Origin: an uncultured Lachnospiraceae bacterium
Lineage (GTDB): Bacteria; Bacillota; Clostridia; Lachnospirales; Lachnospiraceae
DNA: 49,746 nt
Assembly: GCA_934432595.1 (NCBI GenBank)
Contig: CAKRYR010000017.1
Coordinates: 1-49,746 of the forward strand
Direction: 5' to 3'
Shown one piece after another: positions 1-7,249 of the stretch; within the stretch, counting starts at the first letter, position 1, and every line of letters begins with the position of its first letter. Position numbers and translations under genes: made by a program. The notes under the pieces were generated by a model. That model was not told the origin of the DNA. It was given only the letters and a program-made list of their open reading frames with translations, and did no database searches.

Positions 1-106
1 AATATCTGCAATTTTCAAGGTTCAATTGAGCCGATTTTTTTCGGCTAAAGTTTTCATAAACTACTTTACACTATCATCATCTTTTGAAGTCCAAACAAAT
101 TATACC
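1..106 (-). promoter_or_regulatory. Possible rRNA operon promoter and leader (partial)
   Basis: On the minus strand an extended -10 (TGG then TATAAT, positions 99-104) is followed by a leader with a small stem (AGCCGA/TCGGCT, 29-46) and the phrase ACCTTGAAAATTGC near 8-22. CTTGAAAA-type sequence is common in Firmicute rRNA leaders and spacers, so this may lead into an rRNA operon beyond the left edge. No -35 box at normal spacing and no rRNA sequence is visible. The identification is inference. Confidence 0.3.
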
Positions 107-325
107 ACAAACATTATTATTTTCCTAGTATTTTTTTATAATTATACAATTTATTTTTTATTACATTTTTGTTAAAAATCTCCATTTTTTACCATTTTAT
201 TACCTTATTCTTACTTTTTTATTTTTATCTGCTTCTTTATTATTTGTGTGGTTTTTACATATTTATACATTATTTAGTATAATAAGCCATATTTTGGCAG
301 TTATTTATTTTGTCAAACTAACAAA

Positions 326-847
326 TTATCTAACTAAGCATATAGAACATAAAATTCCTACTAAAGTTGCAACTAATCCCCCTAGTACTATATACCTAGT
401 CTTCTTTATCTTGCCTGCTGCACTATATACTGCTAAAACATAAAAAACTGTCTCTGATGAACTCATCATTATAGAACTTAATATGCCTTGATAAGAATCA
501 GCTCCAAACTGTTTATATATATCTATTAATAAACTTGTAGCTGCTGAAGATGAGAATAATTTAATTATAGCTAAAGGTAATAATTCTGTTGGAAATCTTA
601 TTAATCTAGTAACCGGTTCTATTATCCTAACTATTAAATCAAATACCCCAGATGCTCTCATTACTCCTATAGCAGTCATTAATCCTATTAATGTAGGTCC
701 AATATCTACCACTATTTTTAATCCCTCTTTTGCTCCTACCAAGAAATCATCAAACAAATTACATTTTGAAAATAAGCCCATTATAACAATATAAAAAATT
801 ACAATTGGCATGGCATAATCTGATAAATAAACCAATATATTTGTCAT
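326..847 (-). CDS. spmB: Spore maturation protein B (SpmB)
   Basis: Membrane protein of about 173 residues with several hydrophobic segments and a nucleoside-recognition/Gate-type fold, matching SpmB. With SpmA it is known to act in the dehydration of the spore core during sporulation; the molecular activity is not settled. I place the start at 847 because GGAGG lies five bases before that ATG, whereas an ATG at 877 has no such site. It follows spmA, whose stop lies at 883-885, so the SpmB ribosome site sits just after the SpmA stop and the two are very likely co-transcribed. The end of the protein (region IVLGGLVATLVG) is intact. Family assignment is firm; membrane topology was not computed. 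Confidence 0.88.
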   Translation of the reverse strand: MTNILVYLSDYAMPIVIFYIVIMGLFSKCNLFDDFLVGAKEGLKIVVDIGPTLIGLMTAIGVMRASGVFDLIVRIIEPVTRLIRFPTELLPLAIIKLFSSSAATSLLIDIYKQFGADSYQGILSSIMMSSSETVFYVLAVYSAAGKIKKTRYIVLGGLVATLVGILCSICLVR

Positions 848-882
848 TCTTTCCTCCACACTAACATTAATTTTCACATTTC

Positions 883-1488
883 TTACAGTTTATTTCTTTT
901 CAAATCTATTTTTATAGAAATATTTCTTGCCAAAATAGCAAAAATAATTCCAGCTATAGTAGAAATTATTGTTGCTACCATAGATTTTCCTATAATACTT
1001 GATGGATTAACCGAGCCATATTGACTTCTATATGCAATTATATTTATTGGAATTAGTTGTAGTGATGATATATTAATAATTAAAAAAGTACACATATCAT
1101 ATGATGCAACTTCAGAATTTCTATTAATAATAGTTAACTCCTTCATTGCTTTTAGCCCCACTGGTGTAGCTGCCCATCCCAATCCAAGAAAATTCGCAAT
1201 AAAGTTAGTAACAATATATTCTTTTGCTTTATTATCTTTTGGAATATCTGGAAATAGCTTTTCTATTAAGGGATTTAACACTTTTGACATTTTACTAATA
1301 ATACCACATCTCATAGCTATCTCCATAATACCCATCCACAGACCCATTACACCAAACATGGCAATACATAAAGTTATAGCTTCCTTTGATGAATTAATTG
1401 CAGCAAGCCCCGTTTCTTTCCCCTTACCATTAATCACAGAAAAAGCAGTTCCTAATACCATCATTATCCCCCAAATATAATTTATCAT
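883..1488 (-). CDS. spmA: Spore maturation protein A (SpmA)
   Basis: Integral membrane protein of about 201 residues with the SpmA/Gate architecture: an N-terminal hydrophobic helix (MINYIWGIMMVLGTAFSVIN), a central GLGWAATPVGLKAMKEL segment typical of the family, and a C-terminal helix. SpmA works with SpmB in spore core dehydration. The first possible codon is a GTG at 1494, but AGG sits at good spacing for the ATG at 1488, which I chose. It is the first gene of a two-gene operon with spmB. The roughly 640 bases upstream carry no gene; I could not identify a convincing sigma-E promoter. spmAB are absent from non-spore-formers in general, so the organism is probably a spore-former. Confidence 0.88.
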   Translation of the reverse strand: MINYIWGIMMVLGTAFSVINGKGKETGLAAINSSKEAITLCIAMFGVMGLWMGIMEIAMRCGIISKMSKVLNPLIEKLFPDIPKDNKAKEYIVTNFIANFLGLGWAATPVGLKAMKELTIINRNSEVASYDMCTFLIINISSLQLIPINIIAYRSQYGSVNPSSIIGKSMVATIISTIAGIIFAILARNISIKIDLKRNKL

Positions 1489-2128
1489 ATACACCTAATC
1501 CATTAATTTTCATCTATACACTATATTCAAAAATTAAATATTTAATTACAGCAACATAATAAAGTTCCAAACAACTGTATTATCCAAAAAGCACATTTTT
1601 TTAGCTTATAATAACAATTTTTTTGGTATTTCTTTCATAAAATATATTAAAATTGTAAATTTCTTTGTTTAAGATAGCACAATCTTAACATTAAAAAAAT
1701 TCTACATTTTTATATTTTTTTACAGTTGTGTATTTTTGGATTTTTATTGAATTTTTTAGATGTAAATAATTTACATCGATTTGATAAGATTTACATTTAT
1801 TTTTACAATTATTTTATTCTCATTACATATTTTTACATATTAATCCTTTTTCTACAAAAGACATAAAATATTTTACAAAATTAGAAATTTTTAGATTTTT
1901 TTCAAAAAAAATATGGGCTATATTAAATTTGTGCTATATCATCTTAATTATGTGAATTTACTAAAATATACTTTTCATGTTATTATATTACAAACGAGAG
2001 AATTAATTAACATTCTTATCTAATTATTCTCTTTTATAGTATAATATTTACTATTAATTATGTTAATAAGCTATGAGGGTAGCTACAGTTTCACTTTTAT
2101 GTTTTATTTTTTGAAAGGAGTAATAAAT
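1489..2128. promoter_or_regulatory. Long AT-rich regulatory gap between spmA and abrB
   Basis: No gene longer than a few codons is visible. The region holds a perfect 9-bp-arm palindrome (GATGTAAAT/ATTTACATC, 1759-1777), then four further ttacat/ttttaca motifs to 1838, and nearer abrB an imperfect inverted repeat (GAGAGAATTAATTA at 1996-2009 against TAATTATTCTCTTT at 2021-2034). A TATAAT lies at 2040-2045 without a clear -35. These could be operator sites for abrB or spmA control. This is inference from position and symmetry only. Confidence 0.4.
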
Positions 2129-2386
2129 ATGAAAAACACAGGTATTGTAAGAAAGCTTGATGAACTTGGACGTATCACACTTCCAATCGAGTTAAGGAGA
2201 AATCTAGGAGTAGGTGAAAGAGATCCATTGGAGATTTTTGTTGAAGACGAAAAAATAATTCTTCAAAAATATGAACCAACAGATATTTTCGATGGTGGCA
2301 AAGAAGACTTATATGAATATTGCGGCAAGAGAGTATCTAAGAATACTATTACTGAGCTAGCAAAAATGGCAGGACTTATTGATTAA
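2129..2386 (+). CDS. abrB: AbrB-family transition-state regulator
   Basis: Small DNA-binding protein of 85 residues. The N-terminal swapped-hairpin AbrB domain is nearly textbook: TGIVRKLDELGRITLPIELR followed by LEIFVEDEKIILQKYEP. AbrB represses post-exponential genes such as sporulation, biofilm and antibiotic genes in Bacillus. The start at 2129 is set by AAAGGAG just upstream; the longer in-frame extension to 2060 lacks a ribosome site and homology. The C-terminal half differs from Bacillus AbrB and carries two cysteine-to-lysine-rich turns rather than the usual oligomerisation tail. It is convergent with rsmI, as in the Bacillus abrB-rsmI neighbourhood, and has a long upstream region suggestive of complex control. 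Confidence 0.9.
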   Translation: MKNTGIVRKLDELGRITLPIELRRNLGVGERDPLEIFVEDEKIILQKYEPTDIFDGGKEDLYEYCGKRVSKNTITELAKMAGLID

Positions 2387-2450
2387 TCGTGATAGTGTAC
2401 TTTGATGTAAACTATCTCCAATTTCCCCTTAAATTTAATTACTATACCCC

Positions 2451-2498
2451 AAAAAAATGATTGATTTCTAGTATATCCTAGTAGTCAATCATTTTTTT
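2451..2498. terminator. Bidirectional terminator between abrB and rsmI
   Basis: Inverted repeat AAAAAAATGATTGA (2451-2464) and TCAATCATTTTTTT (2485-2498). An A-run begins the first arm and a T-run ends the second, so it can terminate both the plus-strand abrB and the minus-strand rsmI transcripts. A small inner CTAG/CTAG pairing lies in the loop. Confidence 0.85.
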
Positions 2499-2504
2499 GT
2501 TTTA

Positions 2505-3365
2505 TTATTTACTTTTATGTTCTAAAATCTCTCTGTAAACATCTCTTTTAGAAATATTTCTATCTTTTGCCACAGATTTCATAGCCTCTTTAGATTTCAT
2601 TCCCTCATCAATATATTGCATATAGTGATCATAAATTGTAATATTATCCCATTGTGCTACTTTCTCTTCAAATATTTCATCAAAACTTTTTCCTTGAATA
2701 ACAAGAACAAACTCACCCTTTGGCTCATTACACTCATAATACTGTATGGCATTATCTATCGTTGTTCTTAGCACGCTCTCATGAATCTTCGTTAATTCTT
2801 TACATATCGAGATATCCCTATTACCTAGATATTCTCTAAGTTCTCCTAATGTTTTTTTCAATCTATGTGGAGCCTCATACATAATAATAGTTCTTGTCTC
2901 ATCAATTAATTCTTCTAGAATTCTTTGGCGCACCTTCTTATCTGATGGCAAAAATGCTTCAAATGCAAATCTCCTTGTGGGAAGAGCAGATATAGTTAAA
3001 GCTGTGACAGCTGCAACTGCACCTGGCAGTGACGTAATCTCTATACCTGCATCTGCTGCCTGTTTAACTAACTCCTCACCTGGGTCAGAGATACCAGGCG
3101 TTCCTGCATCAGTTATCAATGCAACATTTATCCCTTCAAGCATTTTTTCAACTAATACCTTTGCTTTATCTATTTTATTATATTCATGATAACTAGTCAT
3201 AGGAGTCTTAATATCAAAATGATTAAGTAATTTTATACTATGTCTTGTATCTTCTGCTGCAATCATATCAACTTCTTGTAAAGTTCTAACTACCCTGTAT
3301 GTAATATCTTCTAAATTTCCAATTGGTGTCGCACACAAAAATAATTTACCTTTATTCAATATCAC
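2505..3365 (-). CDS. rsmI: 16S rRNA (cytidine1402-2'-O)-methyltransferase RsmI
   Basis: Methylates the ribose of C1402 in the decoding centre of 16S rRNA using S-adenosylmethionine. The 286-residue length and motifs fit the tetrapyrrole-methylase fold of RsmI: ATPIGNLEDITYR near residues 12-24, AEDTRHSIKLL near 37-47, the SAM loop DAGTPGISDPGEELV near 86-100 and LPTRRFAFEAFLPSDKK in the middle. The first codon is GTG at 3365 with GAGGA three bases away; the in-frame TTG at 3359 has better spacing and may be the true start. It is the last gene of the holB-ricT-trmN6 unit and converges on abrB, the order known from Bacillus (yabC-abrB). Confidence 0.95.
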   Translation of the reverse strand: MILNKGKLFLCATPIGNLEDITYRVVRTLQEVDMIAAEDTRHSIKLLNHFDIKTPMTSYHEYNKIDKAKVLVEKMLEGINVALITDAGTPGISDPGEELVKQAADAGIEITSLPGAVAAVTALTISALPTRRFAFEAFLPSDKKVRQRILEELIDETRTIIMYEAPHRLKKTLGELREYLGNRDISICKELTKIHESVLRTTIDNAIQYYECNEPKGEFVLVIQGKSFDEIFEEKVAQWDNITIYDHYMQYIDEGMKSKEAMKSVAKDRNISKRDVYREILEHKSK

Positions 3366-3394
3366 ACTTCCTTCCTCATATTTACAGTCTTAAA

Positions 3395-4126
3395 TCAAAA
3401 CCCATATATATTGTGTATTTCATCTGTATATACATTTACATCCTTATATACAATCAAAGGTTTTTCAACCTTTACCATTGGTTTTCCACCTTTTGCTGCC
3501 TCTATTAATACCATATTAGGTTCTTTATCTACGTAAGGATGAACAAATCTTACTCTCTTTGGCTCTAGTTTATATTTCTTCATTTCAGAAACAATTTCTA
3601 TCAATCTAAATGGCCTATGAACCATATACATCTTGCCACCAACTTTAAGAAGTTTTGCTCCCTCTCTAACTACATCTTCTAAATCACACATAATTTCATG
3701 TCTTGCTATTGCTTTTGCTTCATTAGAATTTACTAGCGCATGTGCATTATTCATATATGGTGGGTTAGTAGTTACCACATCAAACATAGCAGCACCCAAA
3801 TCTTTGGATGCTGTCTTAATATCACCATATAAAATTGTAATCTTCTTTTCTTGGCCATTCATCAAAACACTACGCTTTGCCATATCTACACTCTCTTCTT
3901 GAATTTCAATGCCAATAAAACTATCTGCTTTGGTTTTTGCTTCCATAAGAATAGGAATAATCCCTGTTCCTGTTCCTAAATCTATAACTTTATCACCTTC
4001 ATTTGCTTTTGCAAAACTAGATAAAAGAACAGCGTCCATACCAAAACAGAATTTACTTGTATTTTGAATTATCTTATAGCCACATCTATTTAAATCATCA
4101 ATTCGTTCATTTGGTTTTAAATTCAT
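3395..4126 (-). CDS. tRNA1(Val) A37 N6-methyltransferase-like (YabB/TrmN6)
   Basis: SAM-dependent N6-adenine methyltransferase of 243 residues. SAM motif I DLGTGTGIIP is at residues 49-58 and the amino-methyltransferase catalytic motif NPPY at 121-124. The N-terminal region CGYKIIQNTSKFCFGMDAVLLSSFA is diagnostic of the YfiC/YabB family, which methylates A37 of tRNA-Val in Escherichia coli. The actual tRNA substrate here is inferred. It starts 17 bases after the ricT stop with AGGAAAT upstream, and is followed by rsmI after about 30 bases. In Bacillus yabB holds the same position, with yabA before it and yazA after it; neither is present here. Confidence 0.88.
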   Translation of the reverse strand: MNLKPNERIDDLNRCGYKIIQNTSKFCFGMDAVLLSSFAKANEGDKVIDLGTGTGIIPILMEAKTKADSFIGIEIQEESVDMAKRSVLMNGQEKKITILYGDIKTASKDLGAAMFDVVTTNPPYMNNAHALVNSNEAKAIARHEIMCDLEDVVREGAKLLKVGGKMYMVHRPFRLIEIVSEMKKYKLEPKRVRFVHPYVDKEPNMVLIEAAKGGKPMVKVEKPLIVYKDVNVYTDEIHNIYGF

Positions 4127-4143
4127 ATTATCTATTTCCTATT

Positions 4144-5055
4144 TTACTCATCATCTAACTTGGATTTTGTTTTATCTTCTCTCTCAAGCATTTCTAATGC
4201 TCGTAATTCATCGTCCATTGCAAGTTTTTCCTTCTTTTTCCTTAATTTAAAGGTAAGGTCCTCTACTTTATAATCTCTTGCCTCTTTTTCATCGTTTTCA
4301 AGTTCTACAATAACACGAACCATCTGTTTTAAAACACTCACACTATGAACCTCACCTTTAAGTCCATCAACAGTTGTAACGCTATCTCCTACATCTGGCA
4401 TTTTACTATTTGCTTCCTCATATACTTCCTCCTCATGTTTTAGACAACACATAAGTCTTCCACATACACCAGAAATCTTTGTAGGATTTAAAGATAAATT
4501 CTGTTCTTTAGCCATTTTAATTGAAACTGGTATAAATTCTGATAAATGAGTATGGCAACAAAGAGGTCTGCCACATGAACCTATTCCACCTAGTATCTTA
4601 GTTTCATCTCTAACACCTATTTGACGTAACTCAATTCTAGTTCTAAATACAGATGCTAAATCTTTAACTAATTCCCTAAAATCAATTCTTCCATCAGCTG
4701 TAAAATAAAATAAAACTTTATTATTATCAAATGTATATTCGCAATCAATCAATTTCATTTCAAGCCCATGTTTTTGGATTTTTTCTAAACATATCTTAAA
4801 TGCTTCCTTCTCTTTTTCCTTATTAGCACGCTCCTTCTCATCATCTTCAGGAGTAGCTACCCGAATAACTTCTTTTAAAGGAGCAACAACTTCTTCTTCT
4901 GATATTTCCCTATTAGCTATTACTACATTACCATATTCTACTCCTCGTGCTGTTTCAACTATAACATTATCACCAACCTTTATATCATAATCATTTGGTG
5001 AAAAATAATAAATTTTTCCAGCTCTTCTAAATCTTACACCTATAACTGTAACCAT
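4144..5055 (-). CDS. ricT: PSP1 domain protein RicT (YaaT)
   Basis: RicT of Bacillus is part of the RicA-RicF-RicT complex that binds Fe-S clusters and promotes RNase Y-dependent mRNA maturation and sporulation phosphorelay activity. This 303-residue protein starts with VGVRF-type PSP1 sequence (GVRFRRAGKIYYFSPNDYD). It keeps the cysteines of the family, C161, C166, C167 and C198, C203, C204, in GSCGRPLCC and GVCGRLMCC. The C-terminus is a lysine/glutamate-rich tail. The start is secure by homology, but the only good ribosome site (AAAGGAG, 5096-5102) lies 40 bases upstream, separated from the ATG by a hairpin. It follows holB directly, as in Bacillus. Confidence 0.93.
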   Translation of the reverse strand: MVTVIGVRFRRAGKIYYFSPNDYDIKVGDNVIVETARGVEYGNVVIANREISEEEVVAPLKEVIRVATPEDDEKERANKEKEKEAFKICLEKIQKHGLEMKLIDCEYTFDNNKVLFYFTADGRIDFRELVKDLASVFRTRIELRQIGVRDETKILGGIGSCGRPLCCHTHLSEFIPVSIKMAKEQNLSLNPTKISGVCGRLMCCLKHEEEVYEEANSKMPDVGDSVTTVDGLKGEVHSVSVLKQMVRVIVELENDEKEARDYKVEDLTFKLRKKKEKLAMDDELRALEMLEREDKTKSKLDDE

Positions 5056-5067
5056 TTTATTTCATAT

Positions 5068-5102
5068 GACGTATGCTTAATAACGCATTACGTCTCTCCT
5101 TT
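5068..5102 (-). promoter_or_regulatory. Ribosome site separated from ricT start by a hairpin
   Basis: On the minus strand AAAGGAG (5096-5102) is followed by GACGTAATGC (5094-5085), a loop, and GCATACGTC (5076-5068), forming a nine-pair stem with one bulged base. If the stem is bypassed, the ribosome site lies about 13 bases from the ricT ATG at 5055. The same site is also well spaced for a three-codon ORF, ATG CGT TAT then stop, inside the hairpin. Function is inference. Confidence 0.5.
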
Positions 5103-6089
5103 CTACATATCCTTTAGCACAGCTAACATTACTTCTAACACTAGCTCTGCATTTACATTTAGCTTTAAACTCTGTTTTACTTTATCTATCCCTGATAAAG
5201 CTCTATCTAAATATGCATATGATACCTTTTGTGCTTGTTTACATATTACATCTTTTTCATTCCTAAATAAAAGCATATTGCTATCTCTTGTAGACTTATA
5301 TATAAGAACATCTCTAAGCCATAATTGTAATAAATCAACATATTCTACTATATTTTCTTTATATTCCGCTATTTCTTTAGCCTTTCTAAGAACATTGTAT
5401 TCTGTTAATTCATCGAGCCTAGACATTAACTTAATTACCGATTCACGCATTTCTATAAATACTTCATTCTCAGCATATTTAATTGCCCTACCAATATTTC
5501 CTTCGGCAAATATTGCACTTGCCTCTGCAGCATAATCTGGAATTGCGTATTGCTCCATAAGATACTTTTTTATCTTTACTGTATCAATCATCTTAAATTG
5601 TAATGTAACACACCTTGATTGAATAGTAGGCAAAAGTGAATCTATATTTTCCGTAAGTAATATAATAAAAGCATATTCCGGAGGTTCCTCAATAGTTTTA
5701 AGCAATGCGTTTTGTGCATCTTCACGTAATTTATGTGCCTCAGGAACAATATATATTTTATACGGGCCAGCGTATGGTTTTACTTGAACATCTCCTGTCA
5801 ATTGTATTCTTATATCATCAATAGTAATATTCTGCTTTGACTTCTGAACAACAATAACATCTGGTTGATTATCAGTTTCCATTTGTAGACAAGACCTACA
5901 TTTATTGCAAGCACTGTATGCATCTTCTCTACACTGAAGTATCTTTGCAAAAGTTTTTGCTGTAAGCATTTTGCCACAGCCCTTATCTCCTACAAATATA
6001 AATGCATGGGGGATTTTTCCCGATTTTTGGGAATTATGAATGTACTCTTTTATATTTTCATGTCCAATTATATCTTTTAAGTCATACAT
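5103..6089 (-). CDS. holB: DNA polymerase III delta' subunit (clamp loader)
   Basis: Subunit of the clamp loader that places the sliding clamp on DNA. About 328 residues with a RuvB/DnaX-like AAA fold: an initial DIIGHENIKEYI box, a P-loop-like GDKGCGK (residues 38-44 counted from an ATG at 6101), and four cysteines at 57, 65, 68 and 71 that form the zinc module. It also has DNALLKTIEEPPEYAFIILL and an SRC sensor motif (TIQSRC). Whether the P-loop is active was not assessed. I prefer the ATG at 6089 (MYDLKDIIGHE) because it matches family starts, but 6101 is possible and neither has a strong ribosome site. It lies between yaaR and ricT, the conserved order. Confidence 0.93.
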   Translation of the reverse strand: MYDLKDIIGHENIKEYIHNSQKSGKIPHAFIFVGDKGCGKMLTAKTFAKILQCREDAYSACNKCRSCLQMETDNQPDVIVVQKSKQNITIDDIRIQLTGDVQVKPYAGPYKIYIVPEAHKLREDAQNALLKTIEEPPEYAFIILLTENIDSLLPTIQSRCVTLQFKMIDTVKIKKYLMEQYAIPDYAAEASAIFAEGNIGRAIKYAENEVFIEMRESVIKLMSRLDELTEYNVLRKAKEIAEYKENIVEYVDLLQLWLRDVLIYKSTRDSNMLLFRNEKDVICKQAQKVSYAYLDRALSGIDKVKQSLKLNVNAELVLEVMLAVLKDM

Positions 6090-6116
6090 AATTAATCTCA
6101 TCCACTTCCAAAATTA

Positions 6117-6557
6117 CTAAGTCAATATATCTAAAAGCAATCCTCTTATCTCATCAATTTTGTTAAGAATAGCAATGTTATCTTTCTCATCTTTAATCAG
6201 CTCTTCTGCTAATTCATCTAAATTCTTATCAATTAATTTTACAATTCCATAAACTCTATGTCTTCCACGTCTATCCAAAAAATTTTCTCTACTAAATTGA
6301 TGTGAACGATTTACAATCTCATTTAAAAACTCCTTTATTAACTGACGATATTGTCTCATCTCTGAAATATCTGTCCTTTTAGCAATTTTCTTACCCTGTT
6401 GCACTATATCTTCCAACATCAAATTAAGACGCTCTTTTAAACTAGCTTCCTCAATATTGCTTATGAGTGTAAATTTAAATGCATCTCCCGTATCTCTTAC
6501 TGGAGCCTGTCTATCAACTTGATTTATATTATTTGCTTGATTTACTTTAATATCCAT
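6117..6557 (-). CDS. YaaR family protein (DUF327)
   Basis: Small charged, mostly helical protein of 146 residues, matching YaaR, which sits between tmk/yaaQ and holB in many Firmicutes; its role is unknown. The central segment RTDISEMRQYRQLIKEFLNEIV is followed by RRGRHRVYGIVKLIDKNLDELAEEL, which is the recognisable family core. No membrane segments or cysteines are present. The start at 6557 is set by AGGAGG seven bases upstream, removing a 17-residue extension from an upstream ATG. A promoter-like pair lies at 6634-6663. It is probably co-transcribed with holB, ricT, trmN6-like and rsmI. Confidence 0.85.
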   Translation of the reverse strand: MDIKVNQANNINQVDRQAPVRDTGDAFKFTLISNIEEASLKERLNLMLEDIVQQGKKIAKRTDISEMRQYRQLIKEFLNEIVNRSHQFSRENFLDRRGRHRVYGIVKLIDKNLDELAEELIKDEKDNIAILNKIDEIRGLLLDILT

Positions 6558-6633
6558 ATGGCATCCTCCTATATAACAATAAATCGTATGTTCATCTTCC
6601 ATACTCAAATAGGAACGCCTTTATTGATACTAG

Positions 6634-6663
6634 ATTATACCACATATAGTTATAATTTGTAAA
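6634..6663 (-). promoter_or_regulatory. Putative promoter for yaaR-holB-ricT unit
   Basis: Minus strand TTTACA (6658-6663), an 18-base spacer and an extended -10, TGGTATAAT, with TATAAT at 6634-6639. It sits in the only sizeable gap of the unit, between the guanylate-kinase-like gene and yaaR, and could give the DNA-replication and rRNA-modification genes their own transcript. Confidence 0.6.
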
Positions 6664-6667
6664 TATT

Positions 6668-7249
6668 TTAAACTATATAACTAACTATCTGTTCAATACA
6701 TTTATTTAGATCTGTATTATCATATCTAACAGTAATTTCATTCTTTAAAAGGTTTTCCTCTGAATAATCCTTACTATCAGCTAAAAATCTTCTACACATC
6801 TCTTCGTACTTTGGCGTACTTTGTTCCTTTTCACGATTTAAGGCCCTTGTTAAGCGTTCACCATCATCAATTTCTATATATATCGGTTTAACCACTCCTT
6901 TTCCATAATACCTACGTATCTGTTCATACGACTCAAGAGTTCCAATAATAATATATTTTTTCTCAGATTGTAAATCTATTTGCCCATCATTTACCATAAA
7001 ATAATACCACGGACCGTGTACCGTATTATACATTCTATACTCAATTATATTATTTTTTTCTTTACATTTATCAAAAAATTCTTTATCCACAAAATGATAT
7101 TCTACACCTTCTGTTTCATTTTTCCTTATAGGACGTGTGGTATATGTAACTACCTCTTGTAAATGTAGTTCAGCCCTTTCTATAATTTTTTTATAAATTG
7201 TATCTTTTCCCGTTGCACTCTTTCCCATTAAAACATATATACTTGCCAT
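6668..7249 (-). CDS. Guanylate kinase-like P-loop protein
   Basis: Protein of 193 residues with the guanylate kinase fold: a P-loop (GKSATGKDT, residues 9-17), TTRP (37-40) followed by EGVEYHFV (47-54), the pattern of the GMP-binding region, and an arginine-bearing lid (REKEQSTPKYEEMCRR). The loop GKSATGKD differs from the usual GPSGVGK, so it is a divergent member and its substrate is uncertain. Its ATG overlaps the stop of the preceding decarboxylase gene (TAATG), which means translational coupling. In Bacillus the equivalent position next to yaaO holds tmk (thymidylate kinase), so this is a replacement of one nucleotide kinase by another, or a specialised paralog beside a housekeeping gmk elsewhere. 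Confidence 0.75.
   Translation of the reverse strand: MASIYVLMGKSATGKDTIYKKIIERAELHLQEVVTYTTRPIRKNETEGVEYHFVDKEFFDKCKEKNNIIEYRMYNTVHGPWYYFMVNDGQIDLQSEKKYIIIGTLESYEQIRRYYGKGVVKPIYIEIDDGERLTRALNREKEQSTPKYEEMCRRFLADSKDYSEENLLKNEITVRYDNTDLNKCIEQIVSYIV

Noticed and set aside
246..443. Plus-strand ORF of 65 codons overlapping the spmB end.
   Set aside because: It overlaps the spmB 3' end antisense, has no ribosome site and no recognisable motif.
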